A DNA stretch of 64,000 nucleotides from an uncultured Acidimicrobiales bacterium (GTDB taxonomy: Bacteria; Actinomycetota; Acidimicrobiia; Acidimicrobiales; SZUA-35): the NCBI GenBank assembly GCA_938029215.1, contig CALHFG010000032.1, forward strand, positions 1 through 64,000, written 5' to 3'. The position numbers were made by a program, and so were the translations under genes. The first letter of the stretch is position 1. Every line of letters begins with the position of its first letter. The notes under the pieces were generated by a model. The model worked only from the letters and a program-made list of their open reading frames with translations. It had not been told where the DNA came from and ran no database searches. Below, one piece after another: positions 42,425-49,817 of the stretch.

Positions 42425-43435
42425 ATGCGCGCAGTAGTACTCGTCGGCGGCTTCGGCACCCGACTACGCCCCCTTACCCTTTCCGCTCCCAAGCAGATGC
42501 TCCCGGTCAACGGGATTACGATGCTCGAACGCGTGATTACCAACCTCGCCCGGGGCGGAGTTACCGAAGCGGTTCTCGCACTCGGTTACCTCCCCGAGGT
42601 CTTTCAGGAGAACTTTCCAAGCGGCGAGATCGCTGGCGTAAAGATGCACTACGCCGTCGAGCCCGAGCCGCTGGATACCGGCGGTGCCATCGGGTTTGCC
42701 GCCCGTTTCGCTGGCTTTACCGATGACACGTTTATCGCTCTCAACGGCGATGTGATCAATGATCTCGACATCGCTGCGCTCGTTGAACAGCACCGAGCTT
42801 TCGGAGGCGAGGGAACGATCCATCTCACCCCGGTAGAGGATCCGTCACGTTTCGGAGTGGTACCCATTGATGACCGCGGCCGGGTCGAGGCCTTTATCGA
42901 GAAGCCGCCAGCCGGCGAGGCTCCAAGTAACTGGATCAATGCGGGCACGTACGTTCTGGAGCCCAGCGTGTTGGACCGCATGCCCGAGGGCGAAAAGGTC
43001 AGTATCGAACGAGCGGTGTTCCCTGACATGGTGGCCGACGGCAAGCTGTTTGCTGTTCAGGCCGATGGCTACTGGGTCGACGCCGGCACCCCCGAGAGCT
43101 ACATGAAGGTGGCGCTGGACCTTGTCAACGGAACTCGTAGCAGCGAGCCCGCGGTAGCAGCCGATGCGACGATCGAAGACGGCGCCACGGTGGAAAACTC
43201 CATCGTCGGGTCCGGAGCGGTCATCGAGGCCGGTGCTTCGGTGATTGGTTCGATGATTCAGCGCGGCGCCAGAGTCGGCGCTGGCGCCAAGATTGTCGAT
43301 TCGATCGTTGGCCCGAACGCACTTATTGGACCTGCTGCAGAGCTCAGCGAGCTCACGGTGGTGGGCGACTCGGTTGTTGTTGAAGCCTCGAGTTCCCATA
43401 GCGGGGCAAAGCTTCCCGACGTTCCCAAGGAGTAA
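42425..43435 (+). CDS. Mannose-1-phosphate guanylyltransferase-like nucleotidyltransferase
   Basis: A 336-residue sugar nucleotidyltransferase. The N-terminal signature LVGGFGTRLRPLT with PKQMLPV, NGDVIND as metal site, and a C-terminal left-handed beta-helix (about 245-325) of hexapeptides. It matches the GDP-mannose/NDP-sugar pyrophosphorylase branch and could supply GDP-mannose to the gmd/rmd genes further along. A hairpin terminator follows 4 bases after the stop. Confidence 0.9.
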   Translation: MRAVVLVGGFGTRLRPLTLSAPKQMLPVNGITMLERVITNLARGGVTEAVLALGYLPEVFQENFPSGEIAGVKMHYAVEPEPLDTGGAIGFAARFAGFTDDTFIALNGDVINDLDIAALVEQHRAFGGEGTIHLTPVEDPSRFGVVPIDDRGRVEAFIEKPPAGEAPSNWINAGTYVLEPSVLDRMPEGEKVSIERAVFPDMVADGKLFAVQADGYWVDAGTPESYMKVALDLVNGTRSSEPAVAADATIEDGATVENSIVGSGAVIEAGASVIGSMIQRGARVGAGAKIVDSIVGPNALIGPAAELSELTVVGDSVVVEASSSHSGAKLPDVPKE

Positions 43436-43438
43436 TCC

Positions 43439-43466
43439 GTGAGGCTTCCTGCGCGGGAAGCCTCAC
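43439..43466 (+). terminator. Intrinsic terminator after the nucleotidyltransferase gene
   Basis: GTGAGGCTTCC (43439-43449) pairs perfectly with GGAAGCCTCAC (43456-43466) across a 6-base loop. An 11-bp stem directly after the stop codon, followed by ATTCTT, marks the end of the polysaccharide gene run. Confidence 0.75.
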
Positions 43467-43490
43467 CATTCTTGGCGGGTTTACTAAGGC

Positions 43491-44513
43491 GTGCGTCGCG
43501 TCCTAGGGATCCTCATCGTCATCTTGGCGGCCTGCGCAAGCGCGCCGGTGGACGAAGTGGCTGGGTCGGCAACACGACCGCTGGCCTTAACCCGCCCCGT
43601 GGATACGCCGAACGTGGACACTTCCCGGTCTTCGGTGGATCTCGATCGAATCATCTTTGACACCTTTGGGAGAGGACCTCGATTTAGCCTCGAGACCGGT
43701 CGGTCCGATGTGATTCAGTCACTCCGCGACGCTATTCAGCCGATCGACGCGCCCCGGTATCAGGCCGGAACGGCCCAAACATGGTTGCAAGAGGACGATG
43801 TCGTGGTCGGGTATGTGGACCCGACGGGAGCGGCGTGGGCTTTTGCGGTGCGCATGCTGAACCAGCATGAGATCGTCAACGACGAACTTGGTGGTCAAAA
43901 GGTTCTCATCAGCTACTGCCCGCTCTGCGGCAGCGGGGTCGTCTATGACCGAGAGGTTGATGGCCGAGAGCTCTCGTTTAGCAATACCAGCGCACTCTTC
44001 GAGAACGACATGGTCATGGTCGACCGGGAAACGGGGAGTTATTGGTGGCAGGTGGCCGGCACGGGGATCGTTGGGCCATTGACAGGGCAGACCCTTACCC
44101 CGCTTGCGGCTCAAACCACCACGTGGGAATCGTGGACAGCCCAGCATCCTCAGACGGCGCTCATGGAGCGAATTTCTGGGCGGAGCTATGACCACGACTC
44201 GTTTCGCAACTATCAAGATCAGCTCGACGACAAACGCACTCCATTTCCGGTTTCAGACGAAGTGCTCGACGATCCTCGGCTGACGCCGGGCACCCGGGTT
44301 GTGGCGCTGACCGTGGACGGCAAGGCCCTCGCTTGGCCGACGGCTCCCGCCCGCACAGTGGAGACAGACGTTGATGGCGTCGACATCACCATCGTGCTCG
44401 ATGGAACCGGGGGGTCTGCATTTGGAGCCGATGGTGCAGCGTTGCCGGTCCGAACCGCCTTCTGGTTTGCGATTCGGTCGTCCTTTCCCGATGTGATCCT
44501 GGGTCCCGAGTAA
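43491..44513 (+). CDS. DUF3179 lipoprotein (shorter paralogue)
   Basis: A 340-residue lipoprotein (lipobox near residue 15, ILAAC). DUF3179 core with YCPLCGSGVVYDR, a family-defining CPxC motif, and LFENDMVMVDRETGSYWWQVAGTG. The function of DUF3179 proteins is not established. It shares its signature with the longer protein at 58945-60285. The GTG start lies in the gap after the terminator. Confidence 0.85.
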   Translation: MRRVLGILIVILAACASAPVDEVAGSATRPLALTRPVDTPNVDTSRSSVDLDRIIFDTFGRGPRFSLETGRSDVIQSLRDAIQPIDAPRYQAGTAQTWLQEDDVVVGYVDPTGAAWAFAVRMLNQHEIVNDELGGQKVLISYCPLCGSGVVYDREVDGRELSFSNTSALFENDMVMVDRETGSYWWQVAGTGIVGPLTGQTLTPLAAQTTTWESWTAQHPQTALMERISGRSYDHDSFRNYQDQLDDKRTPFPVSDEVLDDPRLTPGTRVVALTVDGKALAWPTAPARTVETDVDGVDITIVLDGTGGSAFGADGAALPVRTAFWFAIRSSFPDVILGPE

Positions 44514-44564
44514 GAGTCCGGGCGAGCTTTTGCATCTGGATCGGCCACGCAGAACAATCACTGG

Positions 44565-45353
44565 ATGGACTTTCAGACAATTCAGTACAGCGTCGACGAG
44601 AACGTGGCTCACATTCGACTGAATAACCCCGAAGGTGCCAACGCTGTGACCCCTCTTTTCTCCGCCGAGTTGCGCACGGCAATGCTCGAGGCGCACGTGG
44701 ACGACGATGTGCGGGCGGTATGTGTCACCGCAGAAGGCAAGGTCTTCTGCGCCGGAGGCGACCTCAAGCTGTTCGCGGGCGAAGGTGAGAACGTTGGTCG
44801 GGTCGCCTCGGACATGCTGACCGACTTTCACGGCGCGCTGTACCGGATGAATCTGATGGCCAAGCCGGTCGTGGCAGGGATCGGTGGCGCCTGCGGTGGT
44901 GCAGGAATGTCGTTGGCCTGTGCGTTCGACCTCGTCGTCGCATCCGAGAATGCGAAGTTCATCATGGCCTACACCAAGGCTGGCGTTACTCCCGACGGAA
45001 CCAGTACCTATTTCCTCGCTCGTCACGTGGGCGTGCGGCGAGCGATGGACCTGGTCTTGAACAACCGGATGCTCACCGCCACAGAGGCAGAGCAATGGGG
45101 ATTAGTAAACCGCGTCGTCGGAAAGGGAGAGGCCGACGAGGCCGCTATGAGCATGGCCAAAGAACTGGCGGCCGGACCAGGATTCGCCAACGGACATGCC
45201 AAGAAGCTTGTGTATAGCGGCTTTGAAAGCACACTTCCCGAAGCGGGGGAGCGGGAGGCCGAACTGTTTCTGGCGTCATCGACTCACCCCGATGGGCTGG
45301 AAGGAATCGCGGCATTTGCCGAGAAGCGAGCACCAAAGTTCAACCAGAAGTAA
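44565..45353 (+). CDS. Enoyl-CoA hydratase/isomerase (crotonase fold)
   Basis: A 262-residue crotonase. The oxyanion-hole regions CAGGDLKLFAG and GGACGGAGMSLACAFDLVVAS are intact. The acidic residue in TPDGTSTYF occupies the isomerase/PaaG-type position rather than the pair of Glu residues of classic hydratases. It precedes an unknown gene by 9 bases and is probably co-transcribed with it. Confidence 0.9.
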   Translation: MDFQTIQYSVDENVAHIRLNNPEGANAVTPLFSAELRTAMLEAHVDDDVRAVCVTAEGKVFCAGGDLKLFAGEGENVGRVASDMLTDFHGALYRMNLMAKPVVAGIGGACGGAGMSLACAFDLVVASENAKFIMAYTKAGVTPDGTSTYFLARHVGVRRAMDLVLNNRMLTATEAEQWGLVNRVVGKGEADEAAMSMAKELAAGPGFANGHAKKLVYSGFESTLPEAGEREAELFLASSTHPDGLEGIAAFAEKRAPKFNQK

Positions 45354-45362
45354 CGTCGTCAC

Positions 45363-46859
45363 ATGGCTGAGAAATCCGTGAGCGCCGCCAACGGTGTCGC
45401 CGTTCCCGCAGATGACAAAGGTCGACGTTCCACATCGGCCTTCGCCCAGATGGTGTTGTCCGAAGCGATCGGTGACTCCGACCCCACTGCCGCAAACGAA
45501 GCGCTCCTAGAAACGGAGTGGCGAAAGAACTATCACCCCCATTTCGTAGCCGCGAGCCAGGCTGGTATCGCGAGCCCGAAGGACGCCCGGGACATCGCTG
45601 AGCGCGGCCTAGCCGCGATAGCAGAAAACATGCGATTCGTTCGTAACGGCGAGGACCGGTTGCTGTCCGAAGTCATGACCGAATCCGCGTCGGCGCCACC
45701 CTTTGACACCAAGGTGATCCGCGCGACCGATGGACCGCTTCCGACGTACACGGTTCCCTATCGGGACCTCAACTTGGGTGGGGCTGACCTCCGCCGCCAA
45801 TTGGAGCGCTGGGTAGCCGACGGTGTTATCGAGGTCAGCGCGGCAGCCGCGGTCGAGGAGGTTCTCGACAATCCCGAATGGATGGATCTCTCCGATCTCA
45901 CGTTCGTGGTGATGGGTGCGGCCGCGGAGCTTGGACCGTACCCCGCGTTGATGGGGCTGGGAGCCAGAGTGGCCGCGATCGATCTGCCCGGCGACCGCAT
46001 CTGGGAGCGCCTGACCGGTCGCACGGGCGGTCTCAGCAAGTTGCTCTACCCCACGCGCAATGGACAGCCTGGCGCTGACCTCACCGCAGACACTCCAGAA
46101 CTACGCGATTGGATCGGGTCGATCGACGGACCGATCGTCGTCGGAGGCTATGCCTACGCCGATGGTGAGGCTCATTTGCGAGTTTCGGTCGCTCAGGACG
46201 CCCTGATTGCGGCCGCCATCGATCGCCGCCCGCCGGGCTCTGTCACGGTGGCTCACCTACTAACGCCGACCGACTGTTACGCGATCGATGAACCCACAGC
46301 GGAGGCCTCGCGCCGCGCTTGGACCAACCGCCCGGTTGGTCTCCGCGCGGTGCAGAGCGGGCTCCGGACCGTGTCTGGTGGACGGCTATTCCACCAGGCG
46401 ATCACCGAGTGCACCGACGGTAAGGAGGGGTACCGGTCCGCGGTCTTCGACACCCTGGTGACCGAGCAGGGTCCCAACTACGCATTGGCGAAACGAATCC
46501 AGAAATGGCGGGCCATCGACCTGCGGGCTCGTGGACTACGAGTCTCGGCAAACGTGAGTCCGAGCAGCAATACCCGATCGGTAACCAAGAACAAGGCCCT
46601 TGCGGCCGCCTACCGCGGCGCCGGGATGTTCAATATTGAGGTCTTTGAACCGGAAACAACAAACGCGCTCATGGCGCTGTTGCTCGTCCGCGATCTTCGC
46701 ACGACGACCGGTCCGGCGGATCCTTTTGTGGAGCTCGCTAATCCGCTGCAGTTGTTCACCGACGCAGCGTGTCATGGCGGGCTGTGGCGGAGTCCATACA
46801 AGACTCGGACTGCGCTTCCGCTCGCCGCGGTTCGTGGCGCATTCAAACGATCGATCTAA
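45363..46859 (+). CDS. Unknown protein, Rossmann-like segment
   Basis: A 498-residue soluble protein that I cannot assign. There is no signal peptide or membrane segment. A Rossmann-like stretch TFVVMGAAAELGPYPALMG then GARVAAIDLPG (about residues 178-207) suggests nucleotide binding. The middle has FDTKVIRATDGPLPTYTVPYRDLNLGG, and the C-terminus is rich in conserved-looking Asn/Ser/Thr (NVSPSSNTRSVTKN). Coupled to a crotonase gene, so an acyl-CoA or aldehyde role is possible. The 3' end overlaps a convergent hydrolase gene by 4 bases. Confidence 0.75.
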   Translation: MAEKSVSAANGVAVPADDKGRRSTSAFAQMVLSEAIGDSDPTAANEALLETEWRKNYHPHFVAASQAGIASPKDARDIAERGLAAIAENMRFVRNGEDRLLSEVMTESASAPPFDTKVIRATDGPLPTYTVPYRDLNLGGADLRRQLERWVADGVIEVSAAAAVEEVLDNPEWMDLSDLTFVVMGAAAELGPYPALMGLGARVAAIDLPGDRIWERLTGRTGGLSKLLYPTRNGQPGADLTADTPELRDWIGSIDGPIVVGGYAYADGEAHLRVSVAQDALIAAAIDRRPPGSVTVAHLLTPTDCYAIDEPTAEASRRAWTNRPVGLRAVQSGLRTVSGGRLFHQAITECTDGKEGYRSAVFDTLVTEQGPNYALAKRIQKWRAIDLRARGLRVSANVSPSSNTRSVTKNKALAAAYRGAGMFNIEVFEPETTNALMALLLVRDLRTTTGPADPFVELANPLQLFTDAACHGGLWRSPYKTRTALPLAAVRGAFKRSI

Positions 46860-47389
46860 AACCGAATGTCTTCGGTGCGTTGCACCGAGGTCTCTTGATC
46901 TTTGGCCTGTGAGGCCCAGACCGAGTTGGTGTGGGCGATGAGCTGCTCACCGTTGGGCATCGGTGCCGGCGATTCCCGGTCGGTGGTGTGGCCGTCGGCG
47001 GCCAGCACCGTGTCGTAGCCTCGCTCAAGGGCACCGTGTAAGGTCCAGCGCACACAAAAGTCGGTTTGTGCGCCGGTCACGACGAGCCGGCCCACGTCGA
47101 GCTTCACAAGGTGCTCATCGAGCGGGGTGTTGTCGAACGAGGACCGCAAGCTCTTCCGAATAATCGTCTCATCCGGTGCCGGCTCGAGTTCGGGCACGAT
47201 CTGCCACCCGTCGGTTTCTGCCGGAAGGTCGGCGTCGTCATGCTGGACCCAGATGACGGGTGCGCCTTCCTGCCGGGCTTGTCCTACGAGCGTGTTGATG
47301 TTGTCAATGACTGCCTCACGGTCGAAGGCGTCGGCGACGACATCATTCTGCACATCGATGACGAGTAGCGCCGAATTGGGTCGATCCAT
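46856..47389 (-). CDS. Cysteine hydrolase, isochorismatase-like
   Basis: A 177-residue amidase/hydrolase with the catalytic triad Asp12 (VIDVQND), Lys79 (IIRKSL) and Cys112 (GAQTDFCVRWT), typical of nicotinamidase/isochorismatase-fold amidohydrolases. The substrate is unknown. Transcribed leftward, just ahead of a TetR gene on the same strand. Confidence 0.9.
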   Translation of the reverse strand: MDRPNSALLVIDVQNDVVADAFDREAVIDNINTLVGQARQEGAPVIWVQHDDADLPAETDGWQIVPELEPAPDETIIRKSLRSSFDNTPLDEHLVKLDVGRLVVTGAQTDFCVRWTLHGALERGYDTVLAADGHTTDRESPAPMPNGEQLIAHTNSVWASQAKDQETSVQRTEDIRF

Positions 47390-47426
47390 GAGTCGAGCCT
47401 AGCTTGGTGCTGCTCGACGATTGGCC

Positions 47427-47987
47427 TCACGTTGGGTTTGTGGCCGCTCGAACAGTCGCTGCTGCGAGTTCGGTGAATTGGTCACAGATCTGTTGGGTCG
47501 CTTGCTGGCACCCGGTCTCTACCCACTGGGTGCACACGGCCATGAAGGCCCCGGCAAGAAAACATGCGGCGATCTCGGTTCGGGCTGCTTGGATGTTTTG
47601 AGCGAGGAGATGTTGGCGCCACGCATCGGCCAATTGCCGACGAAACGCATCGTTGACCTCGCCTAGGAGCGGCTGAGACAGGAGCGGTCGCAGAACCGGC
47701 AACATGTCGTTGACATGCTCAAACAATGGAAGGAGATCCGGCATCAGGGCGTCGGTCGAGGCAATGGGCAAGGTGATCGAAGGAATGCCTGAAGTCAGGA
47801 GATCGAACTTGTTCTCGTAGTGGGCATAGAAGGTGGACCGCCCGCATTCGGAGCGTTCGAGAATGTCCTGAACCGTGATGCGCTCCCAACGCTTTTCCTG
47901 GATCAACTCAAACAGTGCGTCCGACAGGACTGCCCGAGTCCGGGCAGGTCGAGGATCAGGGGCTCGATCGGTCGAGTTTTTGGACAA
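47427..47987 (-). CDS. TetR-family regulator of the ABC exporter
   Basis: A 186-residue TetR protein with HTH at about residues 36-60 (ITVQDILERSECGRSTFYAHYENK) and a mostly helical ligand domain with TetR_C-like composition. Divergent from the small membrane protein/ABC genes, with two palindromes in the gap. The likely role is drug- or lipid-responsive control of the exporter. Confidence 0.9.
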   Translation of the reverse strand: MSKNSTDRAPDPRPARTRAVLSDALFELIQEKRWERITVQDILERSECGRSTFYAHYENKFDLLTSGIPSITLPIASTDALMPDLLPLFEHVNDMLPVLRPLLSQPLLGEVNDAFRRQLADAWRQHLLAQNIQAARTEIAACFLAGAFMAVCTQWVETGCQQATQQICDQFTELAAATVRAATNPT

Positions 47988-48009
47988 TCTGCATCCTTTG
48001 TGCGAAACC

Positions 48010-48031
48010 GAACAGATCGGGAGATCTGTTC
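48010..48031. promoter_or_regulatory. Candidate operator 1 for the TetR/ABC divergon
   Basis: GAACAGATC (48010-48018) pairs with GATCTGTTC (48023-48031) over a 4-base spacer. It lies 23 bases from the TetR start, upstream of the ABC operon. A typical TetR operator size. Confidence 0.65.
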
Positions 48032-48059
48032 CTGGTGGGGCGCTTCACCTCACCATACA

Positions 48060-48080
48060 TTTCGAACATGATGTTCGAAA
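48060..48080. promoter_or_regulatory. Candidate operator 2 overlapping the start codon
   Basis: TTTCGAACAT (48060-48069) and ATGTTCGAAA (48071-48080) are exact complements around a central G, giving a 21-bp palindrome that includes the start codon of the small membrane gene. Binding here would block both transcription and ribosome access. The sequence differs from operator 1, so two different proteins may act. Confidence 0.62.
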
Positions 48081-48301
48081 ATGATCCTTCCCCTCCGCGT
48101 TCGGGACGATCGGTCTTCCTTGACCGCTTTCCGGCGGTGCTCATGTTCTGTGGCGCCATGGGGTTCTTCATCGGGATGCATATGCGTCTGACCCGAGCGC
48201 TCATCGTTGCCAGCCTGCTGGTGGCAGCCGGCCTCTGTGCTGCTCTTGTCCAAAAAGTCCGTCGAGGCCCCGAGGCCGAGGTGGAAGGAGCTAGACGGTG
48301 A
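48071..48301 (+). CDS. Small membrane protein preceding the ABC exporter
   Basis: A 76-residue protein (ATG 48071, or 48068 adding one Met) with two hydrophobic segments (about 20-36 and 40-60) and a charged C-terminus. No family recognised. Its stop overlaps the GTG of the ABC ATPase gene, so it is first in the operon and may be an accessory subunit. The start codon sits in a palindrome. Confidence 0.7.
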   Translation: MFENDPSPPRSGRSVFLDRFPAVLMFCGAMGFFIGMHMRLTRALIVASLLVAAGLCAALVQKVRRGPEAEVEGARR

Positions 48302-49038
48302 TCGCGATTTCAGTGCGCAGTCTCTGTAAGGACTACGGAACTCAGCGGGTAGTGGACGACATCTCCTTCGACGTCCCGTACGGCGCAGTGACCGGTTTCG
48401 TGGGAGCGAACGGCTCGGGCAAGACAACAACGATGCGTGCAATGCTCGGGCTGATCGAACCGACGAGCGGTCATACGGTGTTTCACGACTCGTCGTATGC
48501 GGCGTTACCGGATCCACGACGTTCGGTGGGGGCCGTAGTTGACCGAATTGGTGCGCATCCATCCCATACGGCCCGTCAGCATCTCATGATGATTGCTTTG
48601 GCCAGCGGGGTGCCGCGCAGTCGGGTGGCGGACTGTCTTGCCCAGGTTGGCCTGGGTGAGGTGGGCGACAAAAGACTCAGCCAGTACTCGATGGGCATGA
48701 TGCAGCGGTGTGCACTTGCCGCTGCACTGCTCGGATCGCCACCCATCTTGATGCTGGACGAGCCTGCAAACGGTCTAGACCCGGGAGGTATTCGGTGGCT
48801 GCGGGAGCAAATGCGTGGCTGGGCTGATGACGGGCGGGCCGTCCTCGTCTCCACCCATCAGCTCGCCGAGCTCGCGGTCATCGTCGATCGGCTTGTTGTC
48901 ATCGACCGAGGATCATTGGCGTTTGCCGGGCCGATTCAGGAACTAGATCTCACCAGTCGGACGCTTGAGGAAGCAGTGTTTGAACTGATTGCAGCTCGCT
49001 CCGACAGCGCTCTCGGTCCGAATCGGGTGTTGCGATGA
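48298..49038 (+). CDS. ABC transporter ATP-binding protein
   Basis: A 246-residue ATPase with Walker A GANGSGKTT, signature LSQYSMGMMQRCALAAAL, Walker B ILMLDEPANGLDP and switch His in STHQLAELA. It belongs to the DrrA/ABC-2 exporter class. Coupled by 4-base overlaps to the small membrane gene and the permease. Probably drug, antibiotic or lipid export. Confidence 0.92.
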   Translation: MIAISVRSLCKDYGTQRVVDDISFDVPYGAVTGFVGANGSGKTTTMRAMLGLIEPTSGHTVFHDSSYAALPDPRRSVGAVVDRIGAHPSHTARQHLMMIALASGVPRSRVADCLAQVGLGEVGDKRLSQYSMGMMQRCALAAALLGSPPILMLDEPANGLDPGGIRWLREQMRGWADDGRAVLVSTHQLAELAVIVDRLVVIDRGSLAFAGPIQELDLTSRTLEEAVFELIAARSDSALGPNRVLR

Positions 49039-49808
49039 CGGTCGTCGTTGGGCCGACCACGACAGTGGAGCGAATCCGTCGTCCGTTTCGAGCTGATGTG
49101 CACAACGTGCGATCGACTCCCACAGCAAAGGCGCTCCTGGCCGGCTCGGTTGTTATGGCGGTCGCATCGTGTGTTGCGAACCTCTCCACCGTCGCCGACA
49201 GCGAGCTTTCGTCCGTGGCCACCATCGAGCTGGCGATGCACTCCTCGACGGTTACCACCCTCATCTTCTCGCTCATTGCCGGGGTCGTGTCGTCAACCGC
49301 CGACTTTCGATTCGGACGGATCGATCAGCTGCTCTTGAGCGAACCAAACCGCGCGGTGCTCCTGGCCGCGAAGGTGATGGTTGGCGCTGTTGTGGGCGTG
49401 GTGTACGGGGTGATTGGCTCGATGGTGGCGGTGGCGACCACCGCCAGCTACTTCGTCGCAAATGGGGCATCGTTAGACGTCGGCTCGAATGCGGTAATTC
49501 ACCCGCTGATCGGACTCTTGTTGGGTACCGCCATGTTCGGCGCCGTGGGCGTTTCCGTCGGAACCGTGGTCCAAAGCCAGCCGGCCGCGATCGCAGGCTC
49601 GCTGGCGTGGCTCTTCATCGTCGAACCGACGGCGCTGCTCGGACTTCCCGACGTCGGGCGATGGTTGCCGGGTGTCTCCGGCCTCGCCCTCACAGCCAGC
49701 CCAAACCCCGACCTACTCGATCAGATCCCTGGTGGGATTCTGTTGGTTTGTTGGTTTGTCTTCTCGCTAGCGGTGGCGCTGATGCGGTTCCGTCGCTCCG
49801 ACTTTTAA
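49035..49808 (+). CDS. ABC-2 type permease
   Basis: A 257-residue polytopic membrane protein with about six hydrophobic segments (for example AKALLAGSVVMAVASCVANL, ILLVCWFVFSLAVALM). It pairs with the ABC ATPase whose stop it overlaps. Typical length for an ABC-2 permease. The final segment is followed immediately by the convergent helicase gene. Confidence 0.85.
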   Translation: MTVVVGPTTTVERIRRPFRADVHNVRSTPTAKALLAGSVVMAVASCVANLSTVADSELSSVATIELAMHSSTVTTLIFSLIAGVVSSTADFRFGRIDQLLLSEPNRAVLLAAKVMVGAVVGVVYGVIGSMVAVATTASYFVANGASLDVGSNAVIHPLIGLLLGTAMFGAVGVSVGTVVQSQPAAIAGSLAWLFIVEPTALLGLPDVGRWLPGVSGLALTASPNPDLLDQIPGGILLVCWFVFSLAVALMRFRRSDF

Positions 49809-49817
49809 TTGAGTCGA

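Noticed and set aside
43909..43930. CPLC in the DUF3179 proteins as a haem c site
   Set aside because: A haem motif needs CxxCH; Gly or Asn follows here.
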